In this document: positions 12,801 to 25,600 of the stretch, piece by piece | Numbering within the stretch: the first letter of the stretch is position 1 | How the letters are laid out: each line of letters starts with the position of its first letter | Assembly (NCBI GenBank): GCA_013397845.1 | Contig: VZTG01002809.1 | Location: 733,234 to 797,233 of the forward strand | Direction: 5' to 3' | DNA: 64,000 nt | From: Melanocharis versteri | Taxonomy: Eukaryota > Chordata > Aves > Passeriformes > Melanocharitidae | Notes under the pieces: model-generated | What the model was told of the DNA's origin: nothing | What the model saw: the letters and a program-made list of their open reading frames with translations, nothing else | Database searches by the model: none | Made by a program: the position numbers and the translations under genes

Positions 12801-15800
12801 ATTAAAAAATATTAACAGTGATAAGAATAAATATTAAGAATACATTCTAAGAAAAAATGACTGTGCAAAAATCACAATAGTTTCGAAAACAAGAGATTAA
12901 TTATGCCACATTCTCAATAACATGTCACGTACCTGACATCACTTTAATTATAAAACACATGAAATCATCTAAAAACAGCAAACTCAATCCTACATCATAA
13001 ATACTCATATTTGGTACTATACAATTCAAGTATTTTTCTATGTAATGGCTTATGTCCATTTTTTTCATCGTTCCAAAAACCCCTACAAATGTTTTTTCTC
13101 AAAGGCAGAGAAGGTATCTGGTTAGCTACACCACATAGTTACGCTAAGGTCATTTAGTTTTTAAGAACAGGATATTATGTCTGTCTTACAATTGGCTGAA
13201 ATGATTGTTAGAACTGGCACAAAGGAAAGCAAGCTATGTAGAAAGTAACACAAGTACAATATTATATATGATACTGTCCGAGCAGTAAGGAAGTAGTATT
13301 TTAAAAATTGCGAGGAAAGCTTGGCAACTTCCACAAAATATAATTTATAAAAAAGTTAGCTATCAAACAGTCTATACTGAATAAGTGCAATGGAACTTTA
13401 AATCTTTATCATAGTAAGTACTCTCAAGACTTTAATTATTTTCTAGTAGATTTAAACACTGTATTTTTTGTCATTCAGGTACCATACCTGTAAAGGAGGA
13501 TGACTGAGAATGTATTGAGCCTTTATTGAGCATAGTCATTATTTGACCAACAAATTCCTTAGGAATAAAATTAGCATATGGCAGTATCTCTGTGCTGATA
13601 AGCTGCACCACCTAAAATAAATTACATATATTTATGTTGGTTTTCTAAATACTAAAATTGTAAATCTAGTATGAAGAAACATTCGGCAAGAAAGAAAGGC
13701 CTAATTAGACTTCACAAATTCTTCTATTGCTAGCATTTAAAATTTGCAGATATGTCTGAAAGCGTGGTCTTGCATGGGACATTAAACTTGAAATAATAAA
13801 CCTTTCCCCCCGCCACTTTTGCCAGAGTTTCTGATCAGATTTCCAATGACATTTGAAGTATATTCTTCAAATTGACTTTATGGTTCAGAAAAGAGAAGAT
13901 CTAACATTAGGAATCTCGCTCTCCCTCCACCCCAATTCAATACCCTCACTGTGACATTAACACACATACCCATCCCTAACCATGTGACATCTGCAAAGCA
14001 GAACAAGTGTGTTAATTATCTAAATGAGCTTAAGGCAATACACATTAACTGAAATGCTCTCTATCCTTGTCTTGATGCTCCCATTCAGGAACAAAGTGGG
14101 GTTTAGATTTCCACAAATTAATGCATTAGATTTGAGAGTTCTGCTCACTGCAGGCAGAACCACTCTTACTTTTCATCCAGATATTTTTGTCACAGCCACC
14201 CCTCTGGAAAGATGACAGGTAATGAAACCACAGATACTGCCATGTCTTCTCTGCAACTCCTTTTGCTTTGTACCCCTAATCTCTGTTCTGCCACAGTTTT
14301 TTGTCCTGGAGTGAAAGGGGAGAAGCCCCTCTTCACTTCAAGTATCATCTTCTCTTAATTTTCTTTGGCCTTATGCAACCAAACATTATCTCTTTACAAT
14401 TACAGCGATCTCTGTGCTGCACAAACAACACATAATTTCTTCATTTATGCCAAAGCTTCTCATTATTGAGAACACATCTTAAGGGCAACAATGTCTAAGA
14501 AAAAATGAATTTTTGCTGACTGCCCCCTCAATGCAGAAGGCACTCATTTCAGGTTTAATTGTCAGCTTTCTCTGTGGTCTACAATTACTGGTGTAAATGC
14601 TCAGCAATAACATAGTAAGTAAGGATCACATAATGAGTCAGAGGCAGAAACACATTCTGGTGTAGCCACTCTACACTGTTTTGAAGTTGAGACGACAAGA
14701 AGTAGTTTTTGGCATCCCACTTCCTACTCTTTGCATCACCCTGAAGCAGCTGAGTTCTGAACCTATGAATTTCCTGTCTTGTTTTCAAAAATGAAAACAA
14801 CATCACAGAAAAAGTAATGAAAGGGTAACTTTTCAGAAAATTATTTCAGAACCAAATGCAACTTGTGAATGTCACTAACTCATTAATTTCAACAGTATAT
14901 TTGTTATAGGCTCCTTACCTCAACATCAATACTCTCATTCTTCTGAAATTCTTGAATTGAGAGATTATCAGGAGGTGTACTAAAAATAAACATACTATGT
15001 TATACTTTAAATTTACAACATGTGTAAGAAGATAAGTATGGAAAATGCATTACATTTACAATTATTACATGCATCAAGTTGGTACCATCATATGGTAATG
15101 ATTAATGATCACAAGGTCAGTTTGGATGGGGGCTTTGAGCAACCTAGCCTTTTCACTCATTATGCAAGAAAAATACTTTTCAGTTTCAACAGTACCTCTA
15201 TAATTTTTTTTTAATTTTACATTTTCTTCTACATTAACAAAACACTTTTCATTAATGGGATATTACCATGTCCTTTTCCCCTGCTAACTGAAATGACATA
15301 TTTGTTCTCATTCTTAATGAATTTTATTAAAAGAAAAACCTATAAACAATAGTTTTAAAGAAATTTAGAACTTTTTATATATATATATACATATGAATTT
15401 ATTTTCAGATGAAATGTCCAGAAGCAATTCAACAGACCCTGAGGTGGGTAGAGCTAAGCACATGCTCACAGGCAAGGCAGCTGCCCAGTATAGGACTGTG
15501 GACCTGTGCCGAGCTTGTCCTCAGAAGGATACTCATCTGGGCCTGTCTCCTCCATCCCATTGCCAATTTTAATGGAAATTTAAGAACCTTGAAGGTTTTG
15601 AAATCTCATTCAAATCTGGTTAGTTTAGCTGACAGATGTTTTATTTTGCATTATTTTCTCTTCCAGTGCTCCTGTATGTTGCTGACCAAGACAAATAAGA
15701 TTTTTCTGAGAGGCTTTTTTCCCCCATCTTCTGAGTACCTAGCATAACACACCAGAAGATCAGTCTTCACACCTACAGCTGATTTTCAGTTTTGACAATT

Positions 15801-16634
15801 ATGAATTTATTATGTCTGTATGAATGTTTCTGTTTGAAAAATAAATAGATCTCTGCTCCTCAAAGAGACTGTATGTAGATAAAGTCTAGATCACTTTATC
15901 TATGAAATGGACAAGTGTTACATGTGTGACTAGAAAAAACACAAAGAGTAAAATATGAAATATTGTATTTATTATTGGGTTGTGTATTAGGCAGTCAGGA
16001 GGTTTGGAATTTTATGTTGAAAACATAGAATAAAATCAAATATTAAGTAGCTGTTCAGTCAGTATCTTTTCTAACACACAGAGTTGTTAACTATGCAAAA
16101 CCTTTAAACAGTATTGTAAGTGTATATACGATATACAGAAAAGCAGGTCATGTTGAAATACATGGGAAGATTTCAGTCTGACACTTCCTAATTTATGACT
16201 CACTTTCTGAACTGAGGTTTACTTAAAGAGGTGTTAAGACCTTTCTACCCAGTCATCCATATCTGATCTATTTCACATACTACAGATTATGGTACATACT
16301 TGTTCACGTAACAAATTATTCCCAAGTAAATAGATTTTTGTAAGGTGTCTATATGGATACATCTATCTAGGGGCCAAATGCTTTGCTGTTCTGGCACAAC
16401 ATATCCAGACCATACCAGAGGGTCAAGAGCCAGGGAAGATAAGAGTGTGATGCAGCAACTTTCCTCAGTACAGAGCTCCCAGCCCCTGCCCACTGAACAG
16501 GGAGGGCTTCAGAGCCAAGAGTAAAGACCTAACAACCACCCGGAATCCTGCTGTGCACAGCACTCTGTTCAGATGCATCTTTTGGGAAAGTATTGATTTA
16601 ATTCCCTCATGTGAGCATAGACTTCTGCTCTAAT

Positions 16635-16665
<31 letters not shown>

Positions 16666-19600
16666 TTTTGTTGAATTTTATTGTGTGTAATGGCTTGACA
16701 TGCTCCCGTGAAAGCCTCTGGGAAAGAAGAACAATATGAAATAATAAACAGACCAGCTTCTTACTAGAAGACAATTTTGTGTAAATTAAGTTATATGAAA
16801 TGTATTAATTTTAAATGTCGTTTTGATTTATGACAAAAATCAAGATTATTGAGTCTCCTCAGCTGTAGCTTGCTTTAAAAAAAATTTAAAAAGCCGAAAC
16901 TTCTGTCTTGGAAGTTGTTAATTCTCTATGACAGTAACATTTTCCTTTTTCATTTGCCTGGGCTCTCTTGGCTATATTTGAAATTTCTTGTTGCACAAAG
17001 CTGCAGACACCATTTCTGCTGTGCTTTGTATTTCTTAAAAATCAGTGAGTATCCCCAGTCATTTAGCCCCATAACTGGCTTGAAATTCTGCTCCTATCCG
17101 GAGGATAGAGGTGGGACCGTGCAGAGGAGGTTCACTATTTTAAATACAGTTATTCACAGAACTTTAATTTAAGGGTTCAAATTACAATGATCTCTTGTCT
17201 AATCAATGCCACCTCGGTTTCACTGCCAGAAGCAATATTAGGCTATCTACACGTACGATTTCTAGGGCCATGGTTACTAGATGGGTTACGAGTTAGACTA
17301 GAAAAATGTTTGAAATACTGGTTAAAAATTTAGAACATCAGTGGAATAGTTTCATCTTTCTACTCAATGCTCAGCCAGGTAGAAACTTGGAGAACATGCA
17401 TACAAAAATAAGACAATGTGCACTGGCATATTTTAATGAACAAAGCTAAAGGGAAAAAAACCAATCAAATCTGTTATACAGTGTTGCTAGGAGGACTGAC
17501 TGCATTAAGGCTTTTGTAAGTCTTACAGGGATGCAGATGTCTCATATTTAGAACCATCCCAGCAGTGCTAAGTCAGGCTTAGAGAACAAAGGTTTGAACA
17601 GGAGGTACAAAAGGAAGCCATTTACCTAGCTTTGCATAAAGCCTGGACAGACAATAGCATAGAACATCTAGAACATTTAATAGTGGAAAGTGTGGGGTTT
17701 GAAAACGTATCTGAAAAAGACTGAAGGAAGAAAAGTAAGGGGGTTTTGTGACATAACATTCCAGTTTCCTTGAAACAAAGAGCTTAGGAAAAATTACAGA
17801 ACACCAGCATAAGAAAGTAAATTTTCAGTACTGACCATATTCAGGTCTAACTGTACATATCTAACTATTCCTGTCACAAGGGATGACATGTTAGACAATG
17901 CTAAAAATCCAGGTAATGCGGCAATGGGGTTACTCTGTCTCGCTGTTGGCCTCTTGGGGAGTCAACTGAACTGCATTTCCCAAAGTCTTTGTGCTTCAGA
18001 ACCTTTTCAGTCCATGCTGGCCTTACATGATTTGTACACTTCTGCACCTAACTTAATAACCTCCCTGTCCTGCATGACACACTTGCCAGTTGGACAGCCA
18101 CCAGAGATGACCTGACTCACAGCTGCAGTAAAGCCACTTGGACAGGTTCAGCAGGCTTACTAAAACCAATTCAAGTTTACAAGTCGCAAATTTAACTAAG
18201 AGCACTCTCCTCAGGTGTGGCTTGGTTAATTGATTTTGGCAATACGGACAAAAATCCAAGTAGTACCAAAATTTTAAAAAAACCATAACTCATTGTTAAT
18301 ATAAATAAATCAGGAAACATGCCAAAAACCAGTTCTATACCACTTGGCTGGCCTTAAATAGAGGATCAACATGGATAGTTGGAAAGTACATTCTCACTGC
18401 GATCCCCTGCAAGCTGAAGGTTGACATGCACCTCAACTCAGTAATAAATTTTAGCTGTTACTTTCAAAACAGTGAATAGATTCTCTCATATTACCCTGGA
18501 ATAAGGCACCACTATGACTAACATACGTTTTCTATTAGAATTACAAAAAAAAATTGAAAGAACACACTAAATCTGAAAATTCTGAATTCAATTTCCTTAC
18601 AAGTGGAACAACTACAAATTTAAGAGACTGAGTAAACTGCAATTATAAACCACTAGAAGTCACCATTTAGTGAATTTCAAACCAAAAGGGACAGGTTGCC
18701 CTACTTGCCAAGGGTAGTTTCATAGCATCTTGCACAGAGTGCAGAAAGATTTTAGCAAAGGAAATCAGAAGAGAATTACCTCAACGTGGGGAACTTCCAC
18801 AGCTATCTCTAGAGCCCTCCTTGCATCACAGCGAGAGAGACACGCTTCAGTAGCAATATGGGGAGGAGGAGGAGAACGAAAAGGATGAAGAAAAGGAGAA
18901 ATGACTGCTATTACTAATTGTCCTGACTACTGGCATGAGGAAGATGTACTCCCTTTCCAGCTTTAATTTTTTTTAGGAGCACGAGGCTCAGGCTGATAGA
19001 GAGAACAGAAAGGCTATCTATCCTAAAGCTACCAAGGGACAGGGCTCTAACTGTATGTAGGAAAACCATACACTTGGAAGGCAAACCGCTATTTAGAAAA
19101 AGATGAACATTAGGGAGGTAAAAAAAAAACAACCCCGAACCAGACATTCTGTATCCACACAACATACAACTACATAAGCAAAATTAATCTACTTACAACA
19201 AGCCTGGAAAGTGTAATGATAGTGGCCATTAATTATAGTCACAGGTCAAATTATCTTGCTGTAGCCATGTGGTTCTATAAAATAGCGGCCTATTTTTAGA
19301 GTTTTAAATTACTTTGAACCTTTAAGTTTCTAAGTGAAAAAAAAGTTTTCTATACTTTTCTAAGGACACCTTTCATTAGGATGAAAAAATTTTCTCTAAA
19401 ACACATTTTGTATGTTAAATTATAGTATACACTCTGGTTGCTAAAGAGGCAAAACCAGACTTAAGTCAAGACAGACATCATAAGACATCATAAATATTCA
19501 CACAAGTATTATTTTTCTTCTACCTCCAGAGAATATTTGCCCATGTATGACAAATGGCAAAAGGTATTAGAATTAACATAAAGAGTAATAGTTTCTAGCA

Positions 19601-22600
19601 AGCAACATATTAAGATGAAATTTCTATGGTTTAAATAATATTCAAGTAAAGTATAAATCACTCACTGTAAATTAAAAAAACCAGACAACATATTTGGCCA
19701 AAAAGGGCATGCAGATGATAGTGGATTACCCTGAATAACACCAAAGAGCTGTGATAATTTCACTTCCCTGGATTTATGAATAATTAATACCAAAAAACTG
19801 TAGCAGTACCAGTCTTGGTCAACTAAGAACATGCAAAATGGAAATGTTTCATTTGCTTTGCAAATATTTAGGAATAATTAAATTACAGCAAACAGTAATA
19901 TGTATTCCCAAAGTAACTTTTAAATGAACATATATTCTTCTAGAATAACCTGAAAAACCTTCATTTGAATTCTGCAAACCCAACAATGATATAGATTATA
20001 GGGTGTTAACTGATGTGGACTTGCTGTCTCAGAATGGAAGCAGGAATAATAACTGCAGCTGAAAACAAAACCAAGCAAGATACTGCAAAGATTATTTTAC
20101 ATTATAGAAACAGTGAAGCATAAAATAAAAACTTGGATGATTGAAGTGTCTTTTAAGCCATCATGATGACCTTTTCTATTTTAAGGTCGTCCTGTTTAAT
20201 AGCATTTTCTTTCAAGTAAATGCAAAAACAATAGGAAGGTTTTTCACTTGATTGCCATGTAATCCTATTGATGATATTCCAAACTCATTCATTATTACAC
20301 ACATTTTCACTAATGGATGTGTCTCTAAAATAAATTTTCATTGGTATTTATTTTTTGTTTGTTTTGGGCAAGCTGCTATTTATCCATCATTAGTAAATAC
20401 AGCTGTGTTTGGTTACTGACTTTTGTGTGTTTCAAAACTAAACACAGCATATTAGCATAAGGCACTGAAGAACCTTACTGTTTTCTGTTAAAAAGAAAGA
20501 TTCATTTGTTACTGCAATCAGCATATACACTGAAAATCAGGGAATTAAATTTTTCATGTTCCACATTGTTCATTATTCTAAAACACTATTAGATATACTT
20601 AAACTACTCCTAAAACATGCTTGCCCACAGATGTTTACAGAAGATGGAAATTCCATACCACTCCTAAGCAATTATCTAAAATACTGAACCTTCCTTAGAG
20701 TAAAAGGTTTCCTTAGTGTCTAACCTAGAAAACCTTTGCTGTACTGAAATAAGTTTTTACCCATTGCCAAGGGACAAAAATAAAAAAAATCTTCTCTGAA
20801 GCAAGCTTTTATTTCATGCTGAAAATTTACAATGTTTTGCTAATGTTATAGTGTTTTGGTTGAATAAATTAATAGATCCAAGGCCAGGCTGGATGGGGCT
20901 CTGAGCAACCTGATCTAGGGGAGGGTGTCCTGCCCACAGAAGGGGGTTTGGAATTACATGATCTTTACGATCCCTTCCAACTCAAACCATTCTATGATTC
21001 TATGATTAAATTGTCTGTCTCTGATCATTACTGTTTTTCACTTCTGGACTTTCTCAGCCTGCCCACTGTAGATTGAGAATGTGTTCCATTCTTGAGAGGA
21101 ATCTGTCCATCTTTATAGTTATAAATACGAATACTTAGCTACACTTTTCATGAAGTATCATAAACAAAGTGTGGTTAATTATTAAGGTGCAGTCAATTTA
21201 TCTTAGGTAGAAACAAACGCAACATAATTATGGGCTTCTAAGTGAACAGCAGTGTATGAAATAATTTTCAAAAATTGATAGTAAGTGAAGTATTTCAACG
21301 TGGAACTCAGGAGAAATACATATAGTTAATGCTGTTCACCTTAATTAGAAAAAAAACTGTTGCAATTCTGTTCAAAGTGAAGAAAGGAACAAATTGAGTA
21401 CGTATCAGCAACTCTTTACCAAATCTATAGTAAACATCCTTGGGAGTCCATACAGAACTCCCTGTCCTGTTCAGAAAGACTATGCCTTATATTGAGAGTT
21501 CAGCTGAGCTCTTTCTTGTTCTTACACTTCACCTATTGATTGAAGCTTTTTCTACTACTTTCTGAAAATATAGCTTTTTGAAGCAGACAGATTGGTTACC
21601 TTTTCTCCGTCATTCATTAAAATAATTTTCAGGTATCAAATAGCTCTACTGACACATACAGTGAACAAATAACTTATAAATATTTTCCCTTAAAAAATAA
21701 AAAAAAAAGGAAATTAGGTTTACCTTTTTGTGAACAGAAAGTCTTCAAAAGTATTCGCTAGCTCTGGCCACATACTGTCAAATTTTCCAGAAGATGCATG
21801 CTGCCTTGCAACAGGTAGTCCAATGGAGAGAACTTTGAGAAGAGAGGACACGGCTAGCTTCCATGTGCTTTCAGAAGGACAGGAGTACTTCAGACTAAGA
21901 GGTATTCTTAGTGTCTGCGAAATGGAAGTCAAACCAAAATTTATAGTCGCTCAGGCAAATCTAAGATTACAGCAAGTTTCTGCACAAGATCTCAGAGGAC
22001 ACTGTCATAGATGGCAGTACACATCCCTACCTTTTCTGCTAGTATATGAGATGGCCTTTTACAAATGTAATTCTGAAGACAATTCATCATATACCAGCTG
22101 GCTAAAAAGCACAGGGCTGTAGCCAAGTACAAGGTTAAAAGTCAGAATTGATCCATTATCAATTACAGAATGAAATCACATACTAATTTTCTTTTTCTGT
22201 ATTGCCATCCACCATTTCTGCTAAGTCTGACAAACTGGCTTTCCTAACATCTAAGAGACTGCATGCAGTCTGTTATCATGAGTTATCTGGAGAATTCAGC
22301 CCCATTCCTATAAAGCCATCCCAAGTGTTCCCACAGCAAAGAAAAAAAGCCTCATTGAATTTAAACTTTTCCTAGTAAAGTTGAACTATATACATAAACA
22401 CTGGAAGAAATCTGGTCATTATTGACTGTTACACCACATGAAATTTGAAAGTAAGAACCCTTAGTGAAATTCTAAGATAAAGGCTGCAATACAACTCAAG
22501 TGTAAAGCAGATGAAAACACAGCAAATTTTAAGTCTTTGAGACAGAAAGTCATCTTCAATATCCATAAAACAAAGTCATTAATAAATTTTAAAACATTAG

Positions 22601-25600
22601 GCATATGAACTATTTACACTTATATGCATTCCTTTTAGTATTGTTAGTCAAACCTTAGAACCTGATAGTAAGTTAGCTTGGAAAACCAGTTATTTACTTG
22701 ACATTTCAAATACATAGTGACTGAATTCAGGTACTATATGTATGCCCCCCCATGCTTTTAGTGCAGTCTCTGATTTGAGGAAAGCAAAAGGAGTAAAGAC
22801 TCACTCTGACTCTCATGAGGGAGTCAATTACAATTACCTCTTTATGGCAAAAAATTATGACAGCTAGAATCTAACCCTAGAGATAAACAGAATATTTATT
22901 TTCTGCTGCTATTGGTCATATGTGCCAAATCTAATTCCAAAATCAACATGGGCTTTAGAGACATAAAAATAAATTTAAAAGCATTTTCATATATTGCAAT
23001 AGATTATATTGTTATCAACTGCAAATGTTACAGAAAAGTGGCATTTCTATCAGTTTCACCAATCCCATTTAAAACAGAAGTGGAAAACAACTGCATTAAC
23101 TTTGAAATACAAATATTTAATTCATAACAGATTTCAAACAATATCACCTGTTTTAAACACATTCAGGTTTCCAAATTTCTATACAGGAAAATCCTCTTGT
23201 CAGCCAAGTCATTGCAAACAAGCTAGGCCAGATACGTTTTTATTTTCCAGACTTCTGGAAAATATTACTTCTATTATTTACTAAAATTTTTTGCTGAAAT
23301 GAATGATCAAAAGAAGTGAAGCATTTGACAATTTCGCCTTAAAGGTATATTTGCTCACCGGTAACATTTCACAGCTGCATTGACACATGAAATCATTAAA
23401 TGCAAATCAAAAGTAATAGAGCACACGCCACTGAAGTATATAGGCCAGTCTGCAGTAACTGGGCTTTAGCCTTCAATGCCATATTTACCAAGAGGCCTAC
23501 TTACCCCACTCAGACGCATAATGCTTTCAAAGATGAAAATTTTGTGGCCTAACACATTTGTTAATTTTTATCTTAACACTGAAATACTGATGCTGACATT
23601 ACCCAGCTAAGAACAATACATATAGACTAACCAATAGCCTTCCAGCTTTAAAAGAAATTATTCCCTGTTGCTCATCTTCATAAAATATCAATCTGTTTAC
23701 TACAGCTTTAAGCTTCCCAGAAAGCGTTTGCCGACACTAGCTGAAAGGAAAACTCATGATTTTCAATAGAAGCTCATTAAATTCAGAGCACACGCAGGTC
23801 AAACTTTTACCTTAATAATGTTCTGAAGAACCTTCTCTGTTACCACAGCTTTATGGCAAGCTGTCTTTTGATACAAGTCCACCACAACTTCCAATGATCT
23901 CTCTGCAAACGGTACATAATTCAATGCCACCCATTCCGCCTAGGAAAAGGAATTAGTAAATTACTAAATTATATATGAAAACATATTAATTAAGGAACAG
24001 AAAGTGTATGTTTTGCATTGAACTCTCAGTTTAATGCATGCAAGGTTTGCTAAGAATATGGTCCAAGCAACAAAACTGCAAATACAACGTAGTCTGACTA
24101 TGAAAATGTACTCTACATTGAAGTAAAGTACATTTAAATAGGAGAAATGTTGCAGTCTAAGCAAGACACTACATTAGGACAATCTTTAAGGAAATTTAAC
24201 TCACCGGTGCAAATAGTTGTATCTAGTGTGATTCCATTGTGTTGCAGGACAAACAGAATAAGAAGAATTAATACATACATAATAGTTACCTCTTTGATTA
24301 CACTGAATCAGATGCTCATGCTTAGTGAACAGCAGTGTACATAGATAAAAGAATTATTGAACATGTTCCATTTCTTTACAGTACGTGCAATTTAAAAATC
24401 TGCAGCTTGAGGGAATTTTCTCCATTCAAAATTATTATGTCTCTGTGTTAAATTTAGTATCTCTTGTAGGACAAATTATTTTAGATTAATTCATGTACAA
24501 ATTCAGACACATTTGTCTGGTGTCCAAGCCAGACCTTTCCCACATGAAGGAATACAAAGTATAAAAGCAAAGAAGAATGAAAAGGGAGTAAAAGAAGATA
24601 ACAAAAGCATGTTAAAAATCTTATTACACAACATGCACAGTTAAGTTTTTGCAGATTGAACAAATGCATCTTGCTGAACAACCTATATCTGAAGCTGAAT
24701 TGGATTAACCGGCCAAGTGAAACAGGTGAGATTTCTAATTAATTACCTGATTATACTTTGCATTTGCAATGTGCTTTGTTTCCAGCTGTCCATACTGTGG
24801 AGGCTTGCAGGAAAATTCTACAAAGGCCAGCAGTTGGTCAAAGATTGCAGGATACATTATCTGCATACCTTCTGAGCCCACACATATAGCCTTTATCAAA
24901 AGAAAATACAAAACACAAATATTTCTTGAGCTTCTGCTTTCAACGCTTGCATCAGTACAAGGAACTCCTACAGAAAAATCCCCGTATAAGACTATGCAGG
25001 AGCTGTGCTGTATGAAAGACAGTGTATATTTCCAGTAGTTTAAGGAAATTAAATTTTGTTACTTTATTGAAGTAAATAAAGTGGCAAGATACCTGGGCAC
25101 ATATAGTTCAGTAAATACAGCTATCTCATCCAATAAAAGATATCTTTTCTTCACAAACTCTGCTTTGACTTGTCAGTAAAATAGAAGTCTTATGTAAGTC
25201 TTGTATATAGATCTCAGCCACATCTTCTTTAAGTTCTACTTCAATAAACATTTAAATCTCAGAAGTAAATCATAGAAGGCTTCAAAAAGTACTTGAAAGA
25301 GTGTCTTATAGAAAGGAATATAAATAAAATGAGAATTATATGATTTGATATAGCTGAAACTCATAATCTTGCTTTAAAATGGGAAACATTTCAGGAACAG
25401 TGTACTTATACTATCAAAAAACCCCAAACCCCCTTATACTACAGCAGTTAAAGGCTAGAAGATGAGTTCTAATGAGAAATAAAAAGACAACAAAGAACAA
25501 AACAAAGGGTGTAAAATGGGCTCAACATATGGAAGCCTAAAAGGAGATCCAAAGCTCCCTTCCATTCCTATGTTCTTGAGTTGTAATGTCCTTTATTAGT

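Larger units (their letters stand above)
14980..21723 (-). other. MON2 intron 30 (largest complete intron)
   Basis: 6.7 kb, AT-rich. It holds CR1 fragments at 15112-15148 and 20876-21007, and TA and TA/CA microsatellites at 15376-15394 and 16639-16665. Short GC-richer segments (15410-15560, 17890-18120) carry no recognisable gene. Confidence 0.8.
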
